Shown here: in pieces, positions 54,813-63,472 of the stretch
Layout: each line of letters opens with the position of its first letter
How positions within the stretch are numbered: the stretch's first letter is position 1
Assembly (NCBI RefSeq): GCF_900142385.1
Contig: NZ_FRAQ01000001.1
Location: 372,001-436,000 of the forward strand
DNA from: Marinobacter antarcticus
GTDB taxonomy: Bacteria; Pseudomonadota; Gammaproteobacteria; Pseudomonadales; Oleiphilaceae
Length of the DNA stretch: 64,000 bases
Reading direction: 5' to 3'
Notes under the pieces: model-generated
The model's input: the letters and a program-made list of their open reading frames with translations, nothing else
What the model was told of the DNA's origin: nothing
Databases searched by the model: none
Program-made: the position numbers and the translations under genes

Positions 54813-57638
54813 TTAGCGTGCGTCCAGCGTAAACTCGACAATGACATTGCCATCGTCCGATACCTCAGCGTTACGTGAAGGATCGAGCATGAATAACTGA
54901 CTCGCCGGAACATTGTGGGTGTCTCGCAGTATTTCCTGCACCGAAGCGCCCCGCGCACTGGCAAGATTATTCAGCACCTCTGGCGCCAGAGGCCGCTCTC
55001 CGGCCAGATACGCCTTTCGAGCTTCCTCCCAGTTCTGCTCTGATAGCTTTCCATTCTGGTTAGCAGCCAGCTCATCACGCAGAAGCGCCAGCCCGTCGAC
55101 AGAGGGCGAAACACCGCCACGGATGTTCAGTAACAGATCCGGGCGGTCAAGCAGGGCTTCGGCCAGGGCGGCCAGCTTCTCAGCCTCGCCCTGTACCAGC
55201 CTGGTCTTGCCGGGCTCAAAGCTCATCTGGCCCAGCTCTTCACCGCTCAGACCAGCCAGTTCGGCAATCGATCCGAGCACACTGAAAGGCGACGTAGCTG
55301 CTTTGGCCAGCAGATTCACAAACGCCCGCATGACCACTTGGCCAACGCTGAAATCAGGGCTGGCCATATCCCCACTAATGGGCAGGTTCATTTCGATAAC
55401 CCCACTGCTGTTCCGAAGCAACGCCAGCCCGAGCTTCACCGGCGCATTGACGGCTTGCTGGCTGGCAATTGCCTGCCCAAGCCCAAGGCGATCCATAACA
55501 ACCCGGTTCGATGCTTTAATCCGGCTGCCGGTAATCTCATAGTCGAGATCCAGCGCCAGCTTGCCGCTGTCCACAGCATAGCCCAGATAACGGCCAAAAT
55601 AGGGCGAAAGTACCGGCAGCGAAAGATCTTTCATCGTCAGTTTCAGGTCGCTGGTTTCTTCGGTTCCCAAAGTGCCAATCGTGCCGTCAAACTCAACGCT
55701 GGCACTGCCTCCCACACGACCCTTTACGGAGACTTTGCCTTGCTGGGGCGAAATATTACTAAGGCCGGTAACCGTGCCATTGAGCTGATCGAGCGAGGTT
55801 GTAAAAGCCGGATCAAGAGTACGATCCGTGTAATCGAGTGCACCTTTCTCGATCATTAGCTGGCCGATGCGGAAGATAAAGCGCGCGTCTTCACCCGTCT
55901 CCTGTTTTGGCTGTGCAGAAGCATCAACAGCTCCGGACGACAGGATGATCTGCTCTACGTTGTGCACGCTATCAGTGTTCCGAACCAGATTGATGGCCGG
56001 CTGGGCCAGGGTAACCGTGCCGATTTCCAGCCTGGCCGGATGCACGTTGTACTCAATGGGTGCCAGGCGCAACGTTTGCCATGAGATCAGCCGCTCGTTA
56101 CTTCCCGGCAATTGAAGGTTCAGCCCGGAAACCTCTGCAGTGCCATTAAATGTGCCCGTTAGTGGTTCCTGCTGGCTGTCCAGATTGAGGTTTCCGTCCA
56201 GCCCCAGTGTGCCATCTGCAACCGCAATATTGGCTGATTCCTGCAAATACGGCTCAAACACCGCCAGAAGGATTCCGGAGCCGGCAATAGCCGCTTCCAG
56301 CGTAAAGGGCCGGGGAGTCAACTGGCCGTTCAGGGAGAGTTTGCCACCGCTGGCCAGAGCTGCCTGCAGTTGGTACGACATCGGATTTTCCATCTCACTA
56401 CTGATGTCACCCATAGAAAGCGATAGCTGCTCCAGTGTCAGCTCTGCGGGCGAGCCCGGCTGCTGATCCTGCCAAAGCACACGGCCCCCGGAAACGTTGA
56501 TGCTCTCCAGTGACCAGCGAAAAGGCCGCGCGGCCGCTGCAGGCTCCGGCGCTTCTGCGCCCGGCTCTTTCTTCCCGCTGCCCTTGTTAAATGCGGCAAG
56601 TGCGGCAACCCAGTCAATCTCTCCGGCTTTATTGCGCGCCAGCGCAATGTCCGGCTGTTCCAGTGAAATCGGCCCGACACGCGCTTCGCGGGTATTGAGA
56701 TCAAACCCTATATCGTCGATGACAATGGACGCAGTGGTCAGGCGGGGCTGTTCACTCTGCTTATCCGGAGCGACGGCCAGATCTTCCACCGAAAACCGGC
56801 CATTGCTGGTAGAAAAGGACAGAATGTCGCCTGACTGCAGCTCATAATCTGAACGCACCGTTACTTTACCTCCACGCAAATCATAGGGGAGGTAAGGCGC
56901 AAGGAAGTGTCCGAGAGTCTTGTGATCAACGCCAGAAATGGCGAGGTTTCCACTGGAGTAAAGCGGTGTGACACTGAGGTTGCCTTGCCACTCGATGGTC
57001 TGGCTACCCAGGGCTGCCTGCAGATGATAATCGCTGTTGCGATCATCCCGTTGCCAGGTAGCCAGATCGCTCAGGGTCAGATCCAGAGGTATAATCCGAA
57101 ACTCCACCATTTCCGGCTGAGTGAAATCCCGGAACAGCAGCTCACCACCGTTTACAGTGAACTGCTTAAAATACAGCGAGGGCGGCGTCTGACCTTTCTC
57201 CGGCTCTGCCGGCTTGCCGCCTTCCCCTGCGTTAGCAGCCTGAAAGTCACGCGCAAAATTCACGCTGTAGTCTTCAAGCAGATCCAGCCGGATGAACGGC
57301 TCATCAAGCTCAATCGCCTCAAACCCGACAACGCCACGAATCAGCTCAAAGAAGTTCAGGTTGATATACAGACGATCTAAACCCACAACCTTTTCATTGT
57401 CGCTGTCCTGAGCAGACAGGTTCAGAGCCTCAACGCTGAGAGCAAACGGGTTACTGCTGATTTCACCAACATCAGCTTGCCACCCCATGCGCTGCTCCAG
57501 CTGATCGGGCACCAACTTCTCCAGCCACCAGGGCAAAAGCAGAAAACCTGCAAGGCTGTACAGAATCAGAAGAACCAGGAATCCGATCAACAGATTCCTG
57601 GGCATACGACTGTGTTGACGGCTCTGGGCCACGGACAT
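54813..57638 (-). CDS. Large DUF748 (AsmA-like) envelope protein
   Basis: A 941-residue protein with one N-terminal membrane helix (NLLIGFLVLLILYSLAGFLLLPWWL) and a long periplasmic repeat-like region typical of DUF748/AsmA-like proteins, which may bridge the inner and outer membranes. The last 130 residues carry an OmpA-like or DUF748 C-terminal region (EAEKLAALAEALLDRPDLLLNIRGGVSP). The start is uncertain: ATG 57638 has its ribosome-binding site too close, while GTG 57632 is spaced 6 nt from GAGGAG. Confidence 0.88.
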   Translation of the reverse strand: MSVAQSRQHSRMPRNLLIGFLVLLILYSLAGFLLLPWWLEKLVPDQLEQRMGWQADVGEISSNPFALSVEALNLSAQDSDNEKVVGLDRLYINLNFFELIRGVVGFEAIELDEPFIRLDLLEDYSVNFARDFQAANAGEGGKPAEPEKGQTPPSLYFKQFTVNGGELLFRDFTQPEMVEFRIIPLDLTLSDLATWQRDDRNSDYHLQAALGSQTIEWQGNLSVTPLYSSGNLAISGVDHKTLGHFLAPYLPYDLRGGKVTVRSDYELQSGDILSFSTSNGRFSVEDLAVAPDKQSEQPRLTTASIVIDDIGFDLNTREARVGPISLEQPDIALARNKAGEIDWVAALAAFNKGSGKKEPGAEAPEPAAAARPFRWSLESINVSGGRVLWQDQQPGSPAELTLEQLSLSMGDISSEMENPMSYQLQAALASGGKLSLNGQLTPRPFTLEAAIAGSGILLAVFEPYLQESANIAVADGTLGLDGNLNLDSQQEPLTGTFNGTAEVSGLNLQLPGSNERLISWQTLRLAPIEYNVHPARLEIGTVTLAQPAINLVRNTDSVHNVEQIILSSGAVDASAQPKQETGEDARFIFRIGQLMIEKGALDYTDRTLDPAFTTSLDQLNGTVTGLSNISPQQGKVSVKGRVGGSASVEFDGTIGTLGTEETSDLKLTMKDLSLPVLSPYFGRYLGYAVDSGKLALDLDYEITGSRIKASNRVVMDRLGLGQAIASQQAVNAPVKLGLALLRNSSGVIEMNLPISGDMASPDFSVGQVVMRAFVNLLAKAATSPFSVLGSIAELAGLSGEELGQMSFEPGKTRLVQGEAEKLAALAEALLDRPDLLLNIRGGVSPSVDGLALLRDELAANQNGKLSEQNWEEARKAYLAGERPLAPEVLNNLASARGASVQEILRDTHNVPASQLFMLDPSRNAEVSDDGNVIVEFTLDAR

Positions 57639-58003
57639 CTCCTCATAAACGGCGGAATCCCTGGGGCGATCTTGCCCTCCTGCCTGCCCACAAGGATAGT
57701 CGGCCTGATACCGGTTTGTCAGCTGTTCAGGTTATGGCCAGGCAATACCAGCTCAGGATCAGCCCCACATTCACAAACTGGCCGATCTATTTGATCGCCA
57801 GGCGGAGCGGAACCCGACGCATCCCCACGAAGTGCATGGTCCAGACGCCCGTACCATTAGAAGTGAACCGGGCCTCACTTTATTGTTGGGTTTCTGTAAA
57901 CGACTACGCCACAAGGATCACTGACAGGCGGCCCTGAACCCGATATGCTCAGTCGTCGTAATTATCCCGTGTCATTTTTTACACGCGAGAGAGAGGAAGG
58001 TTT
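57639..58003. other. Intergenic region without a recognisable gene
   Basis: 365 bp between divergent genes. I see no convincing coding frame. A small inverted repeat, CGTGT (57968-57972) and ACACG (57981-57985), lies just upstream of pdxH. Promoters for both flanking genes must be here, but none can be assigned with confidence. Confidence 0.6.
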
Positions 58004-58639
58004 ATGGACATCGGCGATATGCGTCGCGATTTTGAGAGTGAAGGGATGGATCGCGAGGCGCTGAGCGACAACCCGACCCAGCAGTTCGAAACCTGGTTTG
58101 GCGATGCCCGCGAAGCCGGTATTCTCGAACCCAACGCTATGTCCCTGGCCACCACCGGTGCCGACAACATGCCAGATTTGCGCACGGTGCTGCTGAAATA
58201 CTTTGATGAACGCGGGTTCGTGTTTTACACCAATTACGGCAGCCGAAAGGCCCATGAGATTGAAGAGAACCCCCGGGCCGCCCTGCTGTTTCCCTGGATT
58301 GGCCTGAACCGCCAAGTGCGTATTCAGGGCCCGGTTGAGAAGGTCAGCAAGACCGAATCCCTGAAGTACTTTGCTTCGCGCCCGAGGGGCAGCCAGATTG
58401 GCGCATGGGTTTCGGAGCAAAGTAAAGCCATTACGTCACGGGGGCTGCTGGAACAAAAGGTGGCGGAAATGAAGCGTAAATTCAGCGAAGGTGAAGTGCC
58501 ACTTCCCGGGTTCTGGGGTGGCTACCGCGTTGTCCCTGAGCGCATCGAATTCTGGCAGGGCCGCCCCAGCCGCCTCCACGACCGATTCGAATACGTAAGG
58601 GCAGATGATGGCTGGCTCATCCAACGACTCCAGCCCTGA
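58004..58639 (+). CDS. pdxH: Pyridoxamine 5'-phosphate oxidase
   Basis: FMN enzyme that makes pyridoxal 5'-phosphate. The 211-residue product shows FVFYTNYGSRKAHEIEENPRAALLF, the FMN-binding RQVRIQGPVEKV and the C-terminal FWQGRPSRLHDRFEY with WLIQRLQP at the end, all family hallmarks. GAGGAAGG precedes ATG 58004. Confidence 0.96.
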   Translation: MDIGDMRRDFESEGMDREALSDNPTQQFETWFGDAREAGILEPNAMSLATTGADNMPDLRTVLLKYFDERGFVFYTNYGSRKAHEIEENPRAALLFPWIGLNRQVRIQGPVEKVSKTESLKYFASRPRGSQIGAWVSEQSKAITSRGLLEQKVAEMKRKFSEGEVPLPGFWGGYRVVPERIEFWQGRPSRLHDRFEYVRADDGWLIQRLQP

Positions 58640-59390
58640 CCCCGCCGGCGACCAGCATAAGCCGGCCATCCTGCTATGTCACCAGACCGGACAAGTGCCC
58701 GAAGCAGCACCGGACTGGCTGACGGCTCGTGAGCGTGAAACATTCTCCGCACTCAGCGATACCCGCGCGGCAGAGTTTCTCACCAGTCGCTGGTTGATAC
58801 GACAGGCTCTCAGCAGAGCAAGTGCTGTGGCGCCTGCCCAGTGTCGGCCGGTTGAAGGGCGCCCAACGGCCTCCGCCAACCCGCCAGACTGGCACCTCTC
58901 ACTAAGTCATAGCCACGGCCTGTCTGCCTGCGGCATCCAATACGGCTCTGCACTGGGCATAGACATTGAGCCCAGCAAACGGCACCCACAATGGCAAAAA
59001 GTGGTTAAGCGCTGGTTCTCTTCCATTGAACAGGAATGGCTGTTTCAGGAGGATGACCCTCACACTTTTCTCAGGGTCTGGACCCTGAAAGAAGCATGGC
59101 TCAAAGCCACCGGCCGGGGCATAGCAGGCAACCTGCAGACTCTGGAAGTGCGCAGGCATTTTGAGCTTTATGGCGATCAACCAGACGGTCACTGGCAGGC
59201 CTGCTGCTTTTATACGGAGGGTTTTCTGGGCACACTGGTGTATAGGCAAGCCGGTGGTTGCCGGCCGGGTTCATGGCCAGCGATCACACTGCTGGAACCG
59301 CCGCCCGAGGATTACACGCTGAGCGCTGCAGAATCACTCGACATTCACTGGGAGCCGATGTTTCAGCGACAGATCCGCTCAAAGCCCTGA
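58605..59390 (+). CDS. 4'-phosphopantetheinyl transferase (Sfp type)
   Basis: Attaches the phosphopantetheine arm of CoA to carrier proteins. The 261-residue protein has SHSHGLSACGI, the Mg-binding GIDIEPSKR and the W-x-KEA-x-K motif TLKEAWLKATGRG. It overlaps pdxH by 35 nt (two neighbouring ATG codons at 58605 and 58608). No polyketide or peptide synthetase lies in the window, so its carrier protein is elsewhere. Confidence 0.92.
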   Translation: MMAGSSNDSSPDPAGDQHKPAILLCHQTGQVPEAAPDWLTARERETFSALSDTRAAEFLTSRWLIRQALSRASAVAPAQCRPVEGRPTASANPPDWHLSLSHSHGLSACGIQYGSALGIDIEPSKRHPQWQKVVKRWFSSIEQEWLFQEDDPHTFLRVWTLKEAWLKATGRGIAGNLQTLEVRRHFELYGDQPDGHWQACCFYTEGFLGTLVYRQAGGCRPGSWPAITLLEPPPEDYTLSAAESLDIHWEPMFQRQIRSKP

Positions 59391-59425
59391 TTCAAATCCC
59401 TGTCAAAGTATCGGAAGGTCACAAC

Positions 59426-60028
59426 ATGCCTGTTGCACAGAAGGATGGAGCAACCCCGGAGCGTTGCCCATGGTGCGGTACCGATCCACTTTATGTGCAT
59501 TACCATGACACGGTCTGGGGCCGGCCCGAATACGACGACCTCGCGCTGTTTGAAAAACTCTGTCTGGACGGACAACAGGCTGGCCTGAGCTGGATCACCA
59601 TTCTGCGCAAGCAGGAAAGCTATCGTGCTGCCTATGACAATTTCAGCCCGGAAAAAATTATTCAATACGGCGATGCCAAGGTCGCAGAACTGCTAGCAAA
59701 TCCGGGCATTGTGCGAAACAGGCTGAAAGTAAAGTCGATCATCGAAAACGCCAAAGGGTTTCTGGATCTTCAAGAGAAAGGCATGGGTTTTTCCGGCTTC
59801 CTCTGGTCGTTTGTGGAAAACAGCCCGAGACAGAACAAGTGGCGCAACTTTAATGAGGTGCCTGTTACCACGCCAGAATCCGAGGCCATGTCCCGGGCTC
59901 TCAAACGCGCAGGGTTTACGTTTGTAGGCCCTACCATTGTCTACGCGTTCATGCAGGCTACTGGCATGGTCAACGACCACATGGTTTATTGCCCGCAGCA
60001 CGCGCAGTGCCGTTTGCTGGCTCAATGA
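59426..60028 (+). CDS. tag: DNA-3-methyladenine glycosylase I
   Basis: Removes 3-methyladenine from alkylated DNA. The 200-residue product begins with the zinc-site RCPWCG and has YHDTVWGRPEYDDLALFEKL, then QAGLSWITILRKQESYRAA, and ends with the last metal ligands CPQHAQC. GGAAGG precedes ATG 59426; the longer frame that begins at 59258 is within the preceding gene. Confidence 0.95.
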   Translation: MPVAQKDGATPERCPWCGTDPLYVHYHDTVWGRPEYDDLALFEKLCLDGQQAGLSWITILRKQESYRAAYDNFSPEKIIQYGDAKVAELLANPGIVRNRLKVKSIIENAKGFLDLQEKGMGFSGFLWSFVENSPRQNKWRNFNEVPVTTPESEAMSRALKRAGFTFVGPTIVYAFMQATGMVNDHMVYCPQHAQCRLLAQ

Positions 60029-60085
60029 TCTTAAACGCCCACAGTCTCGTAAGTTCTGGAGAATCAGGTATCCCGGAGCTTTACT

Positions 60086-60406
60086 GTGAGAATTACCCTG
60101 GAACAACTCGTAGCCCAGCCAAAGCAGGTCATTGATCTGCTTGAAATCATATCCATTGAAGGCCAGCAATACATGGCCAGGCTGAGCTTTGGTGATCGGC
60201 AATTTTTGCTATCCGATAAAAAAGACGTTACTTGCCTTTTCCGCAGCGCCTGGCAACTTCAGGATACTCTTAGCGCCGTTTCAATCAGAGAAACTCAGGT
60301 AGTTCACCCCTCTGCCTATCACGAGATGATTGGCATGGAGCCTGCCGCCATAGAGCCTTTGAGAATACGAGTTCAGAGACAGAAGGTTCAGGGGCAAAAA
60401 ACGTGA
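60086..60406 (+). CDS. Small DUF6482-like protein
   Basis: A 106-residue protein starting at GTG 60086 behind CGGAGC. It matches the pattern of small uncharacterised proteins common in marine gammaproteobacteria (DUF6482 by resemblance): a beta-rich core with EGQQYMARLSFGDRQFLL. The stop overlaps the GTG of the next gene by 4 nt. Function unknown. Confidence 0.75.
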   Translation: MRITLEQLVAQPKQVIDLLEIISIEGQQYMARLSFGDRQFLLSDKKDVTCLFRSAWQLQDTLSAVSIRETQVVHPSAYHEMIGMEPAAIEPLRIRVQRQKVQGQKT

Positions 60407-60867
60407 TTTCAGTAGCGAGACTTGCGATTCTGGTAGGGGTAGCAGGGCTAATACCTTTCATTGCCTGCGCTGCTGCTCTTTTCGCAATGCCGCAGTACAG
60501 CGTCTCCCTGTTGGGCTACTTTTACCTCTACAGCGCTGGCATTCTGGCTTTCATGGCAGGCATTTACTGGCCCATAGCCATGCAGCTGGATAATCGCTGT
60601 TACCCACTATCGCCTCTGGTCACCATGTTGCTAAGCCAAGTGTTCTTTGTTGCCGCAGGCATTGGCCTCCTGCTGAGTACGCCAGCGCAAATTGTGCTCT
60701 ATACCGTTGCGTACCTTGGCCTGTACGTCACCGATGCACGCTGGATGCGGGTTTACTGGCCAGCCTGGTATCTGCGCATGCGCATGGTTCTGACGCTCGT
60801 TGCGGTTACCTGCCAACTGACCGTCGGCGCCTGGTTCTTCCTGCTACACTCCAGCCAGGGCGTTTAG
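60403..60867 (+). CDS. DUF3429-family membrane protein
   Basis: A 154-residue inner membrane protein with four to five helices (GLIPFIACAAALFAMPQYS, YSAGILAFMAGIYWPIAM). It starts at GTG 60403, overlapping the previous stop by 4 nt, and ends 4 nt inside the convergent sigma factor gene. The family has no known function. Confidence 0.82.
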   Translation: MISVARLAILVGVAGLIPFIACAAALFAMPQYSVSLLGYFYLYSAGILAFMAGIYWPIAMQLDNRCYPLSPLVTMLLSQVFFVAAGIGLLLSTPAQIVLYTVAYLGLYVTDARWMRVYWPAWYLRMRMVLTLVAVTCQLTVGAWFFLLHSSQGV

Positions 60868-61862
60868 AGCCTGAAGCCTTCTTCCGGCCCGTCAACCAGA
60901 GCCTGCAGCTTGCGCAACGCCAGCTTCTCGATTTGCCGCACCCGCTCCCGGCTTATACCCATATCTTCAGAGATAACCTGCAGAGTATCCGGTTCCGGCA
61001 AACCTAAGCCGTAGCGGCGCGAAAGAATAGCCTGCTCCCGATCCGTGAGCTCACTGAACATGGACTTCAGCGCCCGGCGATCATCGCGGCCCGACATCCG
61101 TTGCTCCGGGCTTGCCTGATCGTCGGCCTCAAGGCTGTCGCCCAGGGTAATTGAGCCATCTTCAATCAAGGGAGCATCCGTTGATATCTCCCGCCAGGCC
61201 AGCGCTCTGAGTTCACCGATCCGCGAGGGTGTCGCCTCCATCGCCCGCGCCAGCTCCGTCTGGGAAGGCATACGCCCAAGATTCTGATGCATCTGCAACG
61301 ACACTTTGTGCAGGTTGCGGATTTCATTCACAACATTTTCCGGCGTGTGAACCAACCGACCACCCCGTTGCAAACAACGTTTGACCTCTTCACTGATCCA
61401 CCAGTACGCGTAGGTGGAAAAACGGAAACCTTTTGTGGGATCAAACCGCTCAACCCCTTTAATCAGGCCAACATTCGCATCCTGAATCAGATCAGACATG
61501 AGTATGCCCTGCTGGTTGTAACGGCGGGCAATGTGAACGGCCAGCCGCAGATTGCTCTGAATGAGCTTGCGGCGACAGGCGTTGGCAAGATTAAGTGCGC
61601 GGCGGCACCTGGGTGAGAAGGCACAGGCATCGCCGAGGCTGCCTATGACAGCACGGAATGTCTGGGGGGTGTCATCAGGCAGCGTCATTTCCGCACTGAT
61701 GATGCGATAGCACAGCGTTAACTTGCGGGAAAGGCGGCGTTCAGACGCCTCTGTAAGCATTTCGAACCGGGACGCATCCCTGAAATACAACCCAACCAGA
61801 GAATCCCTTTCACCATCATTGGGCATTTTAGGAGACGGCCCCAGCCTGTCGGTCTTTGCCAT
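60864..61862 (-). CDS. RpoS/RpoH-like alternative sigma factor
   Basis: A 332-residue sigma-70 family factor without region 1.1. It begins with a region 1.2-like segment (DSLVGLYFRDASRFEMLT). Region 2 is SDLIQDANVGLIKGVERFDPTKGFRFSTYAYWWI, region 3 is ENVVNEIRNL, and region 4 ends with VISEDMGISRERVRQIEKLALRKL. It looks like an accessory group 2 sigma factor related to RpoS or RpoH, distinct from the usual rpoS, which sits next to nlpD. Ends 4 nt inside the DUF3429 gene. Confidence 0.9.
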   Translation of the reverse strand: MAKTDRLGPSPKMPNDGERDSLVGLYFRDASRFEMLTEASERRLSRKLTLCYRIISAEMTLPDDTPQTFRAVIGSLGDACAFSPRCRRALNLANACRRKLIQSNLRLAVHIARRYNQQGILMSDLIQDANVGLIKGVERFDPTKGFRFSTYAYWWISEEVKRCLQRGGRLVHTPENVVNEIRNLHKVSLQMHQNLGRMPSQTELARAMEATPSRIGELRALAWREISTDAPLIEDGSITLGDSLEADDQASPEQRMSGRDDRRALKSMFSELTDREQAILSRRYGLGLPEPDTLQVISEDMGISRERVRQIEKLALRKLQALVDGPEEGFRL

Positions 61863-61966
61863 GGCTTGGTACCGGTGAGGATTTACAGAGAATACGTCCT
61901 CATACTACGGATGGATTCATCGCAAGTCGCCCTCCCGGCGCAACGAATCCACCCGGGTTTTATCAC

Positions 61967-63409
61967 TCAAGCTGCAACAATAGCGTACCCATGGTTATGG
62001 GGCTCAATCAGAACACCATGCAAAGCAATGATCGCTTTCTCGTAGTTATCCTCATCGACCACGAACTGGATATCAACCTGGCGCATGCACTGGTGCAGAG
62101 CCAGCACGCTGATTTCCTCATCAGCCAGCACTTTGACCGACCGCGCCAGAATGCCCGGCACTTTTATATCACTGCCAATCGCTGAAACCAACGCCACTTT
62201 ACGGGTGCTGATCTCACCGTTGGGGAACTCTTCTTTCAACGCACTCACCACGCGTTTGACGTGCTTGAGCGTGCTACCCACGTAATGGGTAATCGTGTTG
62301 GCGTTGGTATCCTTGGCAATGAAGCGCACCTTGAAGCGGCTCAGGATATCCAGAATGCGGCGGTCCGAGCCCGGCTCCCCCTGCATATCCTGATCAAACA
62401 CCTCAATGGCAAATACGCCCTTGGCACCGGCAATGATCTCAACCTGCGGCTTTTCGCTCACATAGTCGCCAGTGATCAGGGTGCCGGTATGCTCCGGCTC
62501 GAAGGTATTCATCACCCGCAGCGGAATCTCCGACTGGCGCAAGCCCTTGCCTGCACGGGGGTGAATTGCCTCCATACCCAGGTTTGCCAGCTGGTCTGCC
62601 ACGTCGTAGTTGGTGCGACCCAGGGGAACCACTTTTTCTGCGCCCACAATGTTGGGATCCGCGGAGCTCAGGTGGTATTCCTTGTGAATGACCGCTTCAC
62701 GGGCTTCGGTAATAACCGCCACACGGCTGAATGTCATCTCACTGTAGCCCCGGTCAAAGGTGCGCATCAGGCCCTCCTTACACTGGGCATATCCGGTCAC
62801 GATTGGCAGCTCACGGGTGAGATCAACGGCATCGAAAGCCTGCTTCAGCTTTTCGTCCAGCGGCAGCAGTTCAGTGTCGCGCCAGCCGGTAAGATCCACA
62901 AAACGTGCATTGATACCTTCTTGCTGGAGCTTCAGGGTGGTGTTGAACGCACTGTGGGCCTCGCCAATGCCCGCAAGCATTTCACGAACCGTCAGCAAAT
63001 GTTCTTCGAGCTGGAACTGACCATAGGAACACAGGCGCTGAAGATCAATCAGGCAACCGCGAACGCCCTCAATACGGTCGGTAATGAACTGGTCTGCCTG
63101 CTGCTTGAGCATCGGGTCTTCAAACAGCTCACCGTTGATATCTGTAATGAATTTTATCAACTTGGTAAGGTCATCACCCCACGCCCAGTCGGATTCTGCG
63201 TCGGCGAACAGCGCGTATACGCCTGGCTCGCCGGTTTTCTTGTGTTCCAGCAATTCGTTGGTTACGCCGCTGTAGGCGGATACCACAAAAATACGCTGAT
63301 AGAGTTCTTCCTTGCTACGATCCGCGACAATGATGTTATCTCGCACGGCTTCGTAGTTGCTCATTGAGGTACCACCGATTTTCTCGACGGTATGTAATTG
63401 ACTCGTCAT
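61967..63409 (-). CDS. ask: Aspartate kinase, ectoine-type
   Basis: Phosphorylates aspartate, feeding aspartate semialdehyde into ectoine synthesis. The 480-residue product begins VEKIGGTSMSNYEA, the start of the specialised Ask_Ect group, and ends with two ACT-like regions (KVALVSAIGSDIK, LHQCMRQVDIQFV). It lies 51 nt after ectB, on the same strand. Members of this group are reported as less feedback-sensitive; that is family knowledge, not visible here. Confidence 0.92.
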   Translation of the reverse strand: MTSQLHTVEKIGGTSMSNYEAVRDNIIVADRSKEELYQRIFVVSAYSGVTNELLEHKKTGEPGVYALFADAESDWAWGDDLTKLIKFITDINGELFEDPMLKQQADQFITDRIEGVRGCLIDLQRLCSYGQFQLEEHLLTVREMLAGIGEAHSAFNTTLKLQQEGINARFVDLTGWRDTELLPLDEKLKQAFDAVDLTRELPIVTGYAQCKEGLMRTFDRGYSEMTFSRVAVITEAREAVIHKEYHLSSADPNIVGAEKVVPLGRTNYDVADQLANLGMEAIHPRAGKGLRQSEIPLRVMNTFEPEHTGTLITGDYVSEKPQVEIIAGAKGVFAIEVFDQDMQGEPGSDRRILDILSRFKVRFIAKDTNANTITHYVGSTLKHVKRVVSALKEEFPNGEISTRKVALVSAIGSDIKVPGILARSVKVLADEEISVLALHQCMRQVDIQFVVDEDNYEKAIIALHGVLIEPHNHGYAIVAA

Positions 63410-63452
63410 AGTTCTTCCCTGGCTAACCTGCAGAATGAATGTAGGGAATAGA

Positions 63453-63472
63453 GAGGCGTCTTAAGACGCCTC
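63453..63472. repeat. 20-bp perfect palindrome over the ectB stop codon
   Basis: GAGGCGTCTT and AAGACGCCTC form a perfect 20-bp palindrome, and the ectB stop codon (63461-63463 on the - strand) lies in it. Only a weak T-rich stretch follows, so it may be a weak terminator or RNA-stabilising hairpin that lowers ask relative to ectB. Confidence 0.55.

Noticed and set aside
61863..61966. Imperfect hairpin between ask and the sigma factor gene (TGGATTC and GAATCCA arms)
   Set aside because: Pairing is interrupted and no T-run follows, so a terminator call is not supported.
62261..63367. A 368-codon open frame on the + strand opposite ask
   Set aside because: The - strand codes for a clear aspartate kinase with all motifs; the + strand frame has no recognisable domain.
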